A stretch of DNA of 64,000 bases, taken from Osedax fenrisi. Taxonomy: Eukaryota; Annelida; Polychaeta; Sabellida; Siboglinidae. The DNA is taken from positions 82,839,916-82,903,915 of the forward strand of contig OZ025239.1 of assembly GCA_964019155.1 (NCBI GenBank), written 5' to 3'. Every line of letters starts with the position of its first letter. The first letter of the stretch is position 1. The notes under the pieces were generated by a model. It ran no database searches, had not been told where the DNA came from, and worked only from the letters and a program-made list of their open reading frames with translations. Shown here piece by piece: positions 1 through 12,389 of this stretch. The translations under genes and the position numbers were made by a program.

Positions 1-425
1 CGCTTTTATAATGTTAAAAAAACCAAAAAAACCAATGGTTTTTTTGATCAAAAAAACCAAAAAAACCGTTAAAAAAACCGACCCACTCTGGTTAAGAGTG
101 CATGCTTCATGCACAATTTCCATAACAAATATATTTTAATAGTCTACAAAATTATAAATAATATATATTTGGTAGAATATATATTTGGTATTCATTATTA
201 TGAAAAAATAATAAAATATATTCAAAGAGTATATCATAATTAATTAATATGTAAATTTACAGCTTCATGGCTATCATTAAAAAATGTCTACCAAATGATT
301 ATATTTGGCATTGTCTACCAAATGGTTATAATATGAATATATATATATAATTAAAAATAATTATATAATTATAAAATGAACCATGTTAATATCACTGTAT
401 ATTATTGTAGCTAATGCATACATAC

Positions 426-477
<52 letters not shown>

Positions 478-742
478 TATGGATATAATATATATATATA
501 CATATATAATTAAATCATTATAAATAGAGATATAAACAAAATTTGTATTTCAAAGTTTATATATAAATACTAATAAATAAGAAATGTCATTAACAATAAA
601 AGATGTGTGTCGATAACAAGTACTAACAGTTTCGCTTTCGGGATGTCAAACTTAGAATAGGATGTAATCAATTTAGCCAAGATATGTTTATCATTTGGTG
701 AGTCACTAAAGTAAGAATGAATAATTAGAACAATAATATGAT
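1..742. other. AT-rich SRP72 intron with A-rich foldback debris
   Basis: Positions 1-95 contain alternating runs of A7CC and GGTTTTTTT that can fold back on themselves. They resemble the A-rich end of the element at 8650-9390. A (TA)n tract covers 430-475. I see no exon here. Confidence 0.4.
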
Positions 743-927
743 CATAACTACAACTACAACTACAACTACAACTACAACTACAACTACCACTACCACTACC
801 ACTACCACCACCACCACCACCACCACCACCACCACCACCACCACTACCACTACCACTACCACTACCACTACCACTACCACTACCACTACCACTACCACTA
901 CCACTACCACTACCACTACCACTACCA

Positions 928-1020
<93 letters not shown>

Positions 1021-1026
1021 TTACTA
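743..1026. repeat. (ACT/CAC)n trinucleotide microsatellite
   Basis: The tract grades from CAACTA through CACTAC and CAC to pure TAC over about 280 bp. It sits inside the SRP72 intron, just after the exon 12 donor. Its apparent poly-Thr and poly-Val frames are not genes. Confidence 0.97.
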
Positions 1027-1043
1027 CTACTAAATGTACATAC

Positions 1044-1246
1044 TTGTGCAGGCGTTCGAGGATATCAACAGATTGTTCATACATGCCATTCTCATGATAG
1101 AACCTAATGCAGGAGTCCATAAGCTGCTGTACACTAAGGTTTTGATGACCACCAGATCTAGTGTAGTAATCAATAGTCTCGCGGTACAGTTTCTCAATAA
1201 GCTTGTCATTGTCAGCCTCACGAACAAATGTTAACATTGACGAGAA
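1044..1246 (-). CDS. SRP72: SRP72 coding exon 12 (last one in the window)
   Basis: Encodes FSSMLTFVREADNDKLIEKL and the following TPR helices, ending ILERLHK in phase 2 at donor GTATGT. Only 17 bp beyond the donor the intron turns into a (TAC)n tract of about 280 bp. The next exon is outside the window. Confidence 0.95.
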
Positions 1247-4200
1247 CTAAGGGATTGTGAGAATTTCATGATTAAGTCGTATTTAATCACAATGATATGT
1301 AGATTAATATATAAACATTTTCAAAAATTAGCTAAAATAATTTAAAAGTATACTTGTAATTTTTATCAAAACTTGGTTTCTAAGTATAATATGAAATGTA
1401 TTTTAGTTATTCAACAGAATTTGTTGTAGTAATACTTATTAGTAAGTTACACAATATCTAAATTCTTCCAAAGTTTGGCAGCCAAACACATCATATATTA
1501 TTAAAAACGAATTATTTAACTTGAATTATATAGAATATATCATTGGATATATTAAATTTGTAACACCCTTAGAAGATTTTGTAAATGAAATTTTCTATTG
1601 ACCAATTGATCTCCTATCATTATGCTGATGCGTTATGACTCGTTATAGTATAGTTAATGCATACAAACCACTCCGGGGGTATATCTAAGTTTATCAGATA
1701 GTCCCTTCAATGTTTCGTGTGCATTCTGAGTGTCGTCCTTGAGCAGATGTACATGAGCGAGTGTCATACGATACAGGTCGGTGTTACTAGTGGGTAGGTC
1801 TTCCTTCATTTGAAGCTACGAGGATAGGTGAATCAGTGTGTGTGTGTGTATTATTCAGTGAGGCAAAGCACACGTACCTGTAGCATTTCTATGGCGAGAT
1901 TGAACTGTCTCAATCTGATATATTGAGACACCTGAATTATGATTGGTAGAGAATCTTCAGGAATCTGTTTCTCGAGGGACTTTGCAAGTTTCAGACAATC
2001 ATCACCCTGATGTAAGCAATTATTAGTATGAAAGTAGGCTTATTGTATTATTGTTTCATGTTTTCATATTATTTAATTCTACATTATAAATATGAAAATT
2101 ACATATATTTCTTACGAATAGAATACAATTCATCAGTTATTATTTAGTAATATTATATTGTAGTAGCTGTCTATAAATCTATTAAAATAATTTTAGATAT
2201 GTTTCAATTGTATTTTAATTGAATAGATTTTATTTTTTAAATTAATAAATATTATCTACGTATATTAAACACTGTAATTATACAGTGTAATCACACTTTA
2301 AATATATTCTAAAATAAATAAATAATATTAAAATTAATAATGGTGGTGATGTGGAATAATGCTAGTGCTTATCGCATAGTTAGATACGTACATGATTAGT
2401 GTAATAATGCAACAGACACTGATTGATGTCTATAGCACGTCTCTGACTAGAATGAAGCTTGTGTTGAATCTTAACTCCGGTAGCAATCTTGATCTTCTTA
2501 CGAGAGTCAAACACGTTGTGTTCCTTGTTCAAACTGATCATGTTATTAGAGGCAACGGCAGCTACTGACAAGTCTGTAGGTCTGAAGGTAAATAGGTCAA
2601 CAGTTAGCTTATATGATAATAGCATAAATCAATGATTTTATTTATTGTTATTAATAATCATATAGGTATAAATCCGTAAATTATTGAAAATAAGCTCATA
2701 ATTCATTATAGACTGTATTTATTTAGTCTAAAGGGGGTATCCCACTACAAGTATTTCCGGCAACTTGCCGGATATACTGTCCTTACATATTATCTTGCTC
2801 CATAATGTTGCTGGAAGGGTATACCACTACAAGATTATATGGCGCCAGTATTGCACGAAATCGTAGGATAGGCTATTAATAATAAACCAATCAACTTCGT
2901 TATTATTTTTAAATCTTTTTGAATTTTTGAATTTAAATTAAAATCATTTTATTTTTTAAATGAATTCAAATAACACAAAATGTATTAAATTAAAATGATA
3001 TAGAATATACTAATATTGGTATTATTAAAATCTAATAAATTTATATATATATATTAAATAATTAATATTAAAAAATTTTAATTTATAAAATAAATTAAAA
3101 CAAAATCAAAATCAATCATCATGAGATATATAGTAATATCTTTGTTTTTAAGCAAGTATTTCTGGAATCTATTGGTTGAATATTTCTGGCAAGTTGCCGG
3201 AATGTAAGGGGATATCCCACTACAACTTGCTAGAAAATCGTTTTCTAGCAACAATTTCCGGAAATACTTGTAGAGGGATACCCCCTTAACGACTACTAAA
3301 AATAGTGCATAATAAATGCCGCTAATAAATGCCGCATAGTTATAGATTAATGTGCAGACTAACTTGTTCTTTAAGATGGAATTGTAAATCTTGGCAGCAT
3401 CTTCTAAATCACCTTTCAAATGTTTAATATAACCTTCGAGTAGTCTGAAAATAGGTATAGAAATGGTATCAAGTAACATTGTTATTGTAACGAGAGAGAG
3501 AGAATAATAAAAACTATAAAGAGGTATTTATATATATATATGTCAAATTAGCGATATTCTAATGTGTTAAATGTTTCCCTCCTTCACAGGTCATTAGCCT
3601 TAACATCTGTATAAATATATCTTATAACTAGATACATGTCTATATATACTGAATGTGTATATAGTATGTTGTATAATATTATCTTATACTGGATTAGACA
3701 TATTTCGAAGAATAATAGTTTAATAAATAATCTTATATAATTAATAATCAAATATTTTTTAATTTAATATTTATTTTATATCTAATAAAAAATAATATAT
3801 TAAAATCATCTATATAGTAAACAAATGTATATCTCAATGAAATGGTATTTAATCATAACATGTTAATATGATACAAATATATTTTGTATTATTACAAAGT
3901 ATGATAAAAATACCTAAAAAGATGATCCTTTATATTCGAAAGAAAATAACTACTGCAAATATTATTAAAATAATAAAATACATGTAAATAATAAACAATA
4001 TTATAAATATAATATATAATACATATTACAACGTTAACATTTTTTTAAATTCTTATAAATATATCTAATGAATTCATTTAATTTATTTGTAATGTATATA
4101 GATAATATGTCACAAGAGTATACCAGTATTACTTTCAATTCAAATTCTTATTAACCCCAAGTCCCAGCCGTCATTAATCGTCACTTAATTTTTATAATTT

Positions 4201-5509
4201 AATGATTTTTCATTTGATGATATACGAATATTATAAAAAAACTCGGTATTTGAATTATATGAATAAAAATGATTATATATGTAATAATATCCAATAATGT
4301 GATAGGATTTTTTAAATATGTGTTTAGATTTTGAGTATTATGTTAAAATACAACATTATATACAATTTATTATGAAAATATTTAATTAATTTTAACTAAA
4401 TAAATATATTAATTATAAATACAAACTATATATTAATATTTTTTCAGTTTATTATTAAGTAGAATGTTATAAACATTTTATCTATATGTACATTATAATA
4501 TTTTATGGAGTATTTATTGATTGAAATATGATAGTATTTTGAAGTAAAAATTAATTAAGTATAATATGAATAATAATTCAATTCTATTTTTTTCCAGATT
4601 TATATAATATATTATATACTTTATAAAATAAATATAACTTGTAATAGATAATTATCAATATTTGAAATCATTTTGTAAAAAGGTACACTTTTTTTTAAAT
4701 ATACATTATTTTCCACATTTGATTAAAAACGGCTGGGACTCAAAAGGTTAATAATTGTGAAGAAAAAATTAATTTTATTAAAAAATCATATATATTCTAA
4801 TATATATATATATATATACGAATACATTATTATTAGAATAGATCATTAAATTATATTATTAAATTATTAGTTTAAAAATAGAATATTATTATTATAGTAC
4901 ACTATTTATTAACAACTATTTTAAAATAACTTATTTAATACGCATTAATTATAATTTTATTAATTATATATTATCTAATATTATATTATTTAAAAATTTA
5001 AATTTAAATTAAATAAATTATATTTAATAGTATATCAGATATTAAAGATCATAAATATAAATCTGAGGGAAAGAAAAGCTCAAGTTTAGATTATATAACT
5101 AGATAACAGGATGTTTACCTTATATTTGACAACTCATTCTCAATCTCTTGTTCAGTGGCATCAGGTTCATCTTCAAATAATAGCTTACAAATATCTATAG
5201 GAATTATGGTATTTAGAATATGCTTTATTATTATTATTTATATATTTTTATTTATAACTATTGATAATCATTTATTTTGCATTAAGTTAATATTGAAATC
5301 CATTCATTTAATAGATTCATAAATAAAATAAATTAGTTTATATATTGCTGTCTATAAAATATTAATTATTTTAAATAAATACTATAATTATTTTATACAC
5401 TACTGATATTAGTATATAAACTATATACACTTTGTTTTAACAATCCATATATATATACAAATATATGATAATAATATCTGATCTTCCTTGTTATATAATT
5501 AATAGTAAG

Positions 5510-5552
<43 letters not shown>

Positions 5553-5599
5553 TTTAGTAAATGTGAAATACACTATATATAATAATTATTAAAAATTAA

Positions 5600-5652
<53 letters not shown>

Positions 5653-8600
5653 ATCACAGATAATATTGTATGACCATGGGCAGTTTTCAATTTCTCCTCA
5701 GCAGCATCTAGTTTATTATCAGCAACTAGTGAACAAGCTTCATTGTAACATAACTCATAATTTGCTTCACCAAATTCAATAATATCCTATAAAAGATAAA
5801 GATCATTATTAATTAAACATACATCTAATATGTTATATTACTATAATATTAAAATATACACTAAATTATCTAATTATAAATACAAAATTAAATATCATTA
5901 CTATATAAATCACTTTATATACAAGAAATGAATCGATGATGATAATGATGTTACTTATTAATACATACCATATCAGATTTATCGAATATCTTTAAAGAAG
6001 CAACAATCGCAGACATGTTTGTTGTCCTCTCGTCTTCATACTCATCCTGTACATTTGGGTTTTATTGATTTACATATATAATTAATATTCATTGAATATT
6101 ATCATTTATAATGTATTCCTAAAATATGTTTATATGTATTACAGGTGAGGAAACTTATAATTATTTATTATAATTCTGTTATTGTACAAGTTTTTTTGTT
6201 AAATAAATATACAAAATATTATAGATAATCTTTATTAGTTAAATATTTAATAAAAGAGTAGTAATACTATTATACTCATATCTATAAAATGGCAATACAA
6301 TGTATGGTATACTATAGATAAATGTATATATGCAGTATTTAATATTAGAAGCTTATAGAGTACTATTATGGTCTACTAACACTGGTAATCTTCAACAACT
6401 TGTGGTATGCCTGTAAACAATAGTCATAATTCTCCAGACGATACATCTGTATGCATATAAAATATGTTATTAAATGGCTATAAGTAAGATATTATAGAAC
6501 TGGCATATAGGCCACTATATTTAAACTCATAAATACAATTTAGTTACAATTTTTTTAAATTAATTGGAAAGTTTATTATTTATTTATAAAATAAATAGTT
6601 AAAAAATAAATAACTATAATTAATAAAGAATATCTAAAATATATTGAGAAAATATCAATAAGACTTACAATATTTAATCTAAAATATTTATATTAAAAAA
6701 TCTAATAAATATGAAATATAAATATAATTACTATTATCAAAAGAAATTCTCTTTAAAATCTGTAGAAAAATAATTATTATATTTTAAATTATACCTTTTG
6801 TATAAAATTCCGATATATGCAAACATATTAATATATCATGCAATATTGTTTCCTATTATTTTTCTTAAATATATACAGCTAAATCAATTATATTTTACAC
6901 AAAAATAAATTTTCTAACCACTTGAGCTTTTAATTCCAGAATACGAGCATCTGAATTATCAGTCGAGGTATTCAGAACATCCAAAGCTTCAGGTGTACGA
7001 TTCAATCGATACAGACAGTATGCCTTCTCAAATATCATCTCACTGTATTAGATAATAATTTATAATGCATATCATCATATACGGGGTTAGGGTTTTTATA
7101 TTCCAAAACGTAGATAGCATAGAATGAAGTTGTTTGAATAAGTATACGATATATAGAATTTAAAACACTAACTCCCATGATTTGTTCTTGCTACGCATGA
7201 GTTTCAAACATTCCTCGATCTTTGATAGTTTAATTAAACACACGACCTTGCATTGATAGGCTACTTCATCATTTTGATCAAATTGGAATACTGAAAACAC
7301 ATATTTTATATAAATATTTATATAAAAATCTTAAAAATATGTAATTTTTTATTATATTTAATATTTATATTTAATAACTAAATTTAATAAACTATATTTA
7401 ATTTGATCACCTTGTAAAACTAAAGTTCTAAAAAATACAAATGTAAGTGATGGGCAAATCTATTTATAGAACAGAGGTAGCACCTACCCTTAATAATCAT
7501 TATAATGTACAATATTATATTTTATATATTTTAATATCATGTTGCACATTTACTTTAAGGGGATGTCCCAGTGTTCAAAATGACAAAAAAATTATTTTGT
7601 ATTTATTTTTTATTCCATAATATTAATAAATGTAGTGTGTTTTAGTATCTGTATAAATATCAGCTGCGAATTCAATCTAGAAATGCCATAAAATTGATTT
7701 CTAAATTGTTATATTATCAATAGATATGTATGTCTGGGGTCGATGGCTCAGTGGGACAACCAAAAGCTAGTAAGCCAGAGGTCCCGGGTTCGACTCCAGG
7801 CAGTTCTTGAATTTCTCTTGTGTTTATAAAGAACTTAATAAACAATAAATCAAAACACAAGAAAAAAAATGTTACTATTTGTATTGTATTGTCCGGGGCC
7901 TCTCACAGTTATTTATAACATGTACAAGTCTATGACTTCTTGAGGGGTCCATTTTGTATCCGCTATTTGTATTGTATTCAATATATATAAGAGATTTCAA
8001 TAAATAAATATTATACTTTCAACTTTCAAATGCTGTTTTCTCAGAATAATTATTTCGCGCTAGGTATGTGTGTATAAACTTAGGTATAACAAAAACTAGT
8101 ATATGTATTCTACTAATTTTTATTGTATTATATAAATAACATATATATGAATACTAATACAGGCGTAATTTTCTAAATTTGTATATGTATAATTGCAAAA
8201 AATAACAATTTCTATAGAAATTCCGTAAATTAAAAAATTAAAATGTGTGCATATATATATATATGTTATATAATATATATTATAAAAATTACGTCCTGTA
8301 ATAGTATGTGTATACATTTAATGAATAGAATATAACAAAAATTAGCTCAATTCAATGAATAGAAATCTGCGTGCCTAGTTTTGCGTAGATCCATTATTTG
8401 CTATCTCTATACATAGAGAGGCGGGCGTTGTGTGCCATCCCCTTAATCATTACAGAGTTCTTATATATCTAATAAACATTTATAATATTTTTAAATATAC
8501 AATACAATTCTTTTTTAATTGTTGTTCCTTTTGTAATTGATATACTAATATATTGTTAATATAATCTAATGTATATGTATCATCACTGTAAAGAAAGTTA

Positions 8601-11600
8601 CGTCTATAATAGAAAAATAAGTCTATACTGAATAGTATTCAGTGAATACTAGGGTTGTTTGTTTTTGTGTAAAGAATATTCGTTTTTGTATTTATTAAAT
8701 AATTGTTATTAACAAATTGTTATATAGAATGTTATTGAATGTTATATAGAATGAATAAATACTTCTATAGATATGTGATTATTATCTATATGATTATTAC
8801 TAGATATTTCGTGTATATTAGATTAAAAAGTATTATAGTATAATTTAAACAATTCAGTAAATTCTATCCAAATTATATTTTTCTTTCGGCCAGGCTTGTT
8901 TATTAAATGAATAAATTTATATAATATACATAATCTATACTATTATTAATAATATTGATACCAGGGCTGTTTTTTTTGTTTTTATTTTTGTATTTATTTG
9001 ATTTTTATAGTTTATTTAAATATATAAAAACCAACTACCCTGTCTTATATAATTTAAAATTATACTAACAACTAATTTATAATATATACTACATTTTCAT
9101 GTTTCATGTTAGTTTATGACATCAACTTTATGAACACAATATTATATACGATGATATTATACATGGTATACTTCATATAAAATAATAATGAAACTAATAT
9201 TAAATGATAATATAGTATTGAAATTAATATATATATATTTTTTGAAATTATACATTTTTTAATTTATATAATATATACTATTATTATTAATATGTTAACT
9301 AATTGAAATGATATATTTTAATTAATAATTGTATATACAAAAATCAAATAAACCAAACAAAAACGAATTCAAAAAAATCGAACAACCCTGCTGAATACAT
9401 ATGCTGATGAATCAAAAATGTATTATTCATAATCATTTAATTACATTACGGGTGGATCTTCTTCGCGCGATTGAATGTAAATAGATGTACAACTTCATTT
9501 GTTGATTCTCATAATTACTTATGGTGATCACTTGTTCGATGTGATGGCTAATATTATTATTAAAAATGTGTTTAAATATCTTTAAAAAATTGTTATATAA
9601 TATATTATGCATATGGCATTATTAAGGTAAAATACCTCGAAAGTCTTCTGACTCTTTTATTTTTCATTTATTGTTTTTCTTTTATAATGATTACAATAAT
9701 AAAATTTATCTTATCTTATCTTATCTACCATTTTTAAACTCTCCAATTTTTAAGATTTTAAATATTTTTACATAATTTTTTCACATGTATAATAATAATA
9801 ATAATAATAATAATATATCATTCTATAGGACCACCATTTTTTATATATAAGTTATATAGCTTATTTTTTTTTTTAAATAAGAGTCATTTAATCATATTTA
9901 CATTTTTTAGAATTGTTTTAGTAAAATTTAAATTAATAACTTATATTAATATAATTTATATAATTTTAATAATTATTAAAATTAATGGAACGTCTAGGCA
10001 TATATAGGTTACCTAAATAAAAAGAAAATTTCACTAATTTATATTACAAATATTAATTTTATATATAGGAAAAGTTTACAACTTTTTAGTAGAGTACAAA
10101 AATAAAATTTAAATTCATTAAATTAAAATACTGAGAAAATAGTTGTCAAGTTTAGTGAAATATTTTTGTTATATTACAATGAATGTTTATTTTTAAAAGT
10201 TGGTGTTATAAAACACCATTTAAACTTATTAATAATTATACTTAAGGTATGATTTTTTTGTAGAAATGATATATAAATGATAAGTATTTATTAGATAACA
10301 AAATATATTTTGTTATAAATAGAAATTTGGTTCGAAAGGCTACCTAGTAATATATGGACCTCGAGTGATAATTCACTAACAAATTACTTGTATGCTGTAT
10401 AATCATTATAATAATGACCAAAGGTAAATTTTGTAAACAATACTTTTACATAGTTCAACAATAGAAGGTGCTAATTATATTGAAATAATATCGAAATATA
10501 TAGTAAATGATTATAGTTTAATATGGAGTATGAATATCTACATTTATAGGTTACTGCACGAGTTGGGAACGGTTTTCAAAATGTTACCAGCAATTGAGGC
10601 GGGAGGCGACTGCGCATAGTGTATACACTATATACAGTGTATATTATACACTATGTCATTTTAACTGTATAATACAGTTAACAATAGGTTATATGTTTAT
10701 ATTCATTCAGCAATGCCTACCGATATTGATAAAGCTTATATAGAATATATTATATATTTTATTTATATATATATATATTATATTAAATTATATAATTTAT
10801 ATATAGTATATATATACACACATATATATATAATATAATATATATATATATAGCGCTATGCTCACTCGACGCCGCCTCAATTGCTGATAACATTTTGAAA
10901 ACCGTTCCCAACTCGTGCACCCCCCCATTTATATCGTGTATAAATTATGTGAGTTTATATTGTATAATAAATGATTTTATATAGGGGTAATTGTCTCGAT
11001 AAGCAACACTGCTTCTATAATTACCCTGGCATTGCCTAGATCTGATAATAATAATAATATACAAAATATAATCAAGTAAATATTAGGCTTTTAGTAATAT
11101 AATAATTAGACTATTGCCCCTATATGAATTATTGCCTTTAGTTAGCTGTAATCATTTGTATGCTTATATATTATTACTTTATAATACAGTTTATTATAAA
11201 GTTTATAAATAACATATGTTTAGTTGTATTCATTATTTAATGGAAAAATATATAACACATATCTTATAACTATAATCTTTTATACAAATAATTATTCACT
11301 AAATATTATTAATGATAATTATATGGCCTCCATTAATATTTGTTATTATTACGATTTACACATAACATTTAAAATAATACTTGTACCGGTCAACTACTAG
11401 TTGATATATATTTTGAAATGTATCTAGATTTTTTACAAATTATTTGATTACATTTATATCCTATATAATTAACTATATACCTACTTATACTTACGTAATG
11501 AATATTTTAAAAAATACCATGTAAATCTTAAGCAAATCAAATGAAGGCCATATTATATATTCACCAAATATTACACCATTTAAATTATTATACTTTTTAA

Positions 11601-11754
11601 TATACAAATAGTATATTTAATTTAAATTATATAAACATTATATGAAATATTCATTCTAACATTTATTGGATATTTTGAGAGCTTTATTATAATCTTCATT
11701 TTGCCAGCATTTTTCTAAATCTGCAAATAAAGCAGACGTTGAAGAACTTGACAT
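1044..11754 (-). CDS. SRP72: SRP72, signal recognition particle 72 kDa subunit (5' 12 coding exons; partial)
   Basis: SRP72 binds SRP RNA with SRP68 and is needed for co-translational targeting of secretory proteins to the ER; its N-terminal half is a TPR-like superhelix that contacts SRP68. Twelve minus-strand exons with GT-AG borders join with consistent phase: 11661-11754, 7173-7290, 6919-7042, 6381-6446, 5969-6046, 5675-5786, 5119-5194, 3364-3444, 2392-2581, 1878-2006, 1669-1815 and 1044-1246. They total 1,418 nt, about 472 residues. Stretches aligning with vertebrate SRP72 include YQCKVVCLIK, FEKAYCLYRLNR, ELCYNEAC, RPTDLSVAAVASNN, NVFDSRKK and SMLTFVREADND. Vertebrate SRP72 has about 670 residues, so the C-terminal, lysine-rich RNA-binding part must lie beyond the left edge. 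Recognition rests on remembered family sequence, not a search. Confidence 0.95.
1669..1815 (-). CDS. SRP72: SRP72 coding exon 11
   Basis: Encodes LYRMTLAHVHLLKDDTQNAH and TLKGLSDKLRYTPGV. The ending matches the human KHKPGMVSALV junction. Phase 0 at both ends. Confidence 0.93.
1878..2006 (-). CDS. SRP72: SRP72 coding exon 10
   Basis: Encodes GDDCLKLAKSLEKQIPEDSL and QYIRLRQFNLAIEMLQ, a TPR pair. Phase 0 at both ends; donor GTACGT. Confidence 0.93.
2392..2581 (-). CDS. SRP72: SRP72 coding exon 9
   Basis: The best conserved exon. It encodes PTDLSVAAVASNNMISLNKE, then NVFDSRKKIKIA and RRAIDINQCLLHYYTNH, a near match to the diagnostic SRP72 block with the NVFDS(R/K)KK core. Confidence 0.97.
2732..3286. 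mobile_element. MITE with AGGGGGTATCCC termini and TAA target duplication
   Basis: The left end AGGGGGTATCCCACTACAAG is mirrored by the right end, giving about 30 bp of inverted repeat running into the shared TATTTCCGG. Both ends are flanked by TAA. A 3-bp TWA duplication is typical of PIF/Harbinger elements, so I infer a non-autonomous member. It lies in the intron between SRP72 exons 8 and 9 and has a relative at 53018-53985. Confidence 0.75.
3364..3444 (-). CDS. SRP72: SRP72 coding exon 8
   Basis: Encodes LLEGYIKHLKGDLEDAAKIY and NSILKNK, a TPR hairpin equivalent to the human GRTEEALQLYNQIIKLK region. Phase 2 at both ends. Confidence 0.92.
3445..5118. other. SRP72 intron 7, plain AT-rich
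   Basis: This 1.7-kb intron is very AT-rich, with short (TA)n tracts near 4800. No exon, RNA gene or clear transposon end was recognised. Confidence 0.5.
5119..5194 (-). CDS. SRP72: SRP72 coding exon 7
   Basis: Encodes the acidic linker CKLLFEDEPDATEQEIENEL, aligned with the acidic loop of SRP72 before the next TPR. Enters in phase 1 and leaves in phase 2. Confidence 0.9.
5195..5674. repeat. SRP72 intron with two (TA)n tracts
   Basis: (TA)n runs occupy about 5514-5548 and 5606-5648. The second ends within 30 bp of the exon 6 donor. Nothing else was seen. Confidence 0.85.
5675..5786 (-). CDS. SRP72: SRP72 coding exon 6
   Basis: Encodes EANYELCYNEACSLVADNKL and then DAAEEKLKTAH, matching the HELCYNTACAL block. 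Its 3' intron begins with a long (TA)n tract. Confidence 0.94.
5969..6046 (-). CDS. SRP72: SRP72 coding exon 5
   Basis: Encodes DEYEDERTTNMSAIVASLKI, matching the conserved (D/E)-rich TNLSAVVAA region. Phase 0 at both ends; donor GTATGT. Confidence 0.94.
6381..6446 (-). CDS. SRP72: SRP72 coding exon 4
   Basis: Encodes MYRLENYDYCLQAYHKLLKI followed by TS. The donor GTTAGT was chosen over an upstream GTGTTA because only it keeps the reading frame into the next exon. Confidence 0.92.
6919..7042 (-). CDS. SRP72: SRP72 coding exon 3
   Basis: Encodes MIFEKAYCLYRLNRTPEALD, aligning with the SRP72 block FEKAYCEYRLNR. Enters in phase 2 and leaves in phase 0, with donor GTTAGA. Confidence 0.94.
7173..7290 (-). 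CDS. SRP72: SRP72 coding exon 2
   Basis: The acceptor TTTTCAG is followed by LFQFDQNDEVAYQCKVVCLI, matching the second TPR helix pair. The exon enters in phase 1 and leaves in phase 2. Confidence 0.93.
7559..8442. mobile_element. MITE-like element with GGGGATG...CATCCCC ends flanked by TTAA
   Basis: The left end GGGGATGTCCC and right end GTGCCATCCCC are inverted copies, and both are bounded by TTAA. TTAA could be a duplicated piggyBac-type target or part of a longer palindromic terminus. The right end reads GGGGATGGCACACAACGCC in reverse, like the element at 33440-33778. It contains a tRNA-derived SINE-like head, so the structure may be nested. It lies in SRP72 intron 1. Confidence 0.6.
7735..7806 (+). 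mobile_element. tRNA-derived SINE-like head (A and B boxes)
   Basis: A RNA polymerase III A box (TGGCTCAGTGGG) and B box (GGTTCGACTCC) are spaced as in a tRNA. The acceptor stem does not close, so this is not an intact tRNA gene. I read it as the head of a SINE or a tRNA pseudogene. The sequence downstream to about 7990 may be its body. Confidence 0.7.
8650..9390. mobile_element. hAT-like MITE, GGGTTGTT termini
   Basis: The left end TAGGGTTGTTTG and the right end, reading CAGGGTTGTTCG in reverse, are inverted. The 8-bp flanks GTGAATAC and CTGAATAC match at 7 of 8 positions, the duplication size of hAT transposons. An internal copy of the left end (CAGGGCTGTTTT, 8962) suggests nested or tandem termini. 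Confidence 0.6.
9391..10548. other. SRP72 intron 1, AT-rich
   Basis: AT-rich filler with a short (TAA)n run near 9790. No exon or transposon end recognised. Confidence 0.45.
10549..10925. mobile_element. hAT-like MITE, TGCACGAGTTGGG family, copy 1
   Basis: Long imperfect inverted arms (10555-10619 and 10851-10920) share TGCACGAGTTGGGAACGG, TTTTCAAAATGTTA and CAATTGAGGCG. A perfect 8-bp duplication, CATTTATA, flanks the element, as expected for a hAT-type insertion. The centre is AT-rich. It lies in SRP72 intron 1, and copy 2 is at 15271-15713. Confidence 0.88.
10926..11660. other. SRP72 intron 1, region next to exon 1
   Basis: AT-rich sequence with short simple repeats; nothing else recognised. 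Confidence 0.45.
11661..11754 (-). CDS. SRP72: SRP72 coding exon 1 (start codon)
   Basis: The start codon is the complement of 11752-11754. It opens MSSSSTSALFADLEKCWQNE and then YNKALKISNK, which aligns with the first TPR helix of SRP72. The donor is GTTAGA and the exon ends in phase 1. Confidence 0.9.
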
Positions 11755-11961
11755 ATTGCAGTCAAATTTCTAAACGTTGTCAGTACTCAGGTCTTTGCTA
11801 CACAAACTTTAATATATACATATGATTTTAAATACTGACCAATGGAATCTAATTTTAAGCCGTTTTAAATATTTAAATAATTATACATAATTAATATTAT
11901 AAATTATTGGAATAGTATTGTAGAATATATTGTAATCTGGTCAGTATTAAGATAACACTTT
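11755..11961. promoter_or_regulatory. Presumed SRP72 upstream region
   Basis: Only about 200 bp separate the SRP72 start codon from the first recognisable transposon arm. The promoter and 5' UTR are therefore expected here or inside the element. No TATA box or other defined motif was identified. Confidence 0.3.
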
Positions 11962-12057
11962 GGATCAAATGAACTTTACGATCAACGGATAAATTCGGCG
12001 GACATTGATTTCCGTCGATCGTAAAGTTAATTTGATTGTATAGTAGTTTAGCATTAT

Positions 12058-12240
12058 CATAATCATTATCATAATGATTATGATAATGATTATCATATTT
12101 AATATGATAATCATTATCATAATGATATGATATTATGATAATAATATATATTTAATATATTATATATATATTATATTATATATTATTATAATATATAATT
12201 ATATATTAAATATATATTATATAATAATTATGATTATGAT
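12058..12240. repeat. Palindromic ATCATAATGATT-type minisatellite
   Basis: Alternating AATCATTATCAT and ATGATAATGATT units form overlapping perfect dyads. They grade into TATAAT-rich palindromes inside the left arm of the composite element. Confidence 0.8.
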
Positions 12241-12313
12241 ACAAATTTGAATTGTATGATCAAATTAAATTCAATTCAATGATTCAACTCCCGCTTCACG
12301 CGTTTGTTTTTTT

Positions 12314-12377
12314 AATTATTGCGCGTTAGTTTTGACCCGTCATCGTATAGACGGGTCAAAACTAACGCGCAATAATT
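12314..12377. repeat. Perfect 27-bp inverted repeat around a 10-bp loop
   Basis: AATTATTGCGCGTTAGTTTT plus GACCCGT (12314-12340) is exactly complementary to 12351-12377, with the loop CATCGTATAG between. The same arm occurs once more at 15041-15067. Confidence 0.9.
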
Positions 12378-12389
12378 AAAAAAAAGGAT

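Noticed and set aside
725..1237. Minus-strand frame with a long poly-Val tail following SRP72 sequence
   Set aside because: Only the part down to 1044 is SRP72 coding sequence. The poly-Val tail is the (TAC)n intron read through after the donor GTATGT.
7735..7806. Functional tRNA gene
   Set aside because: A and B boxes are present, but the acceptor stem does not pair.
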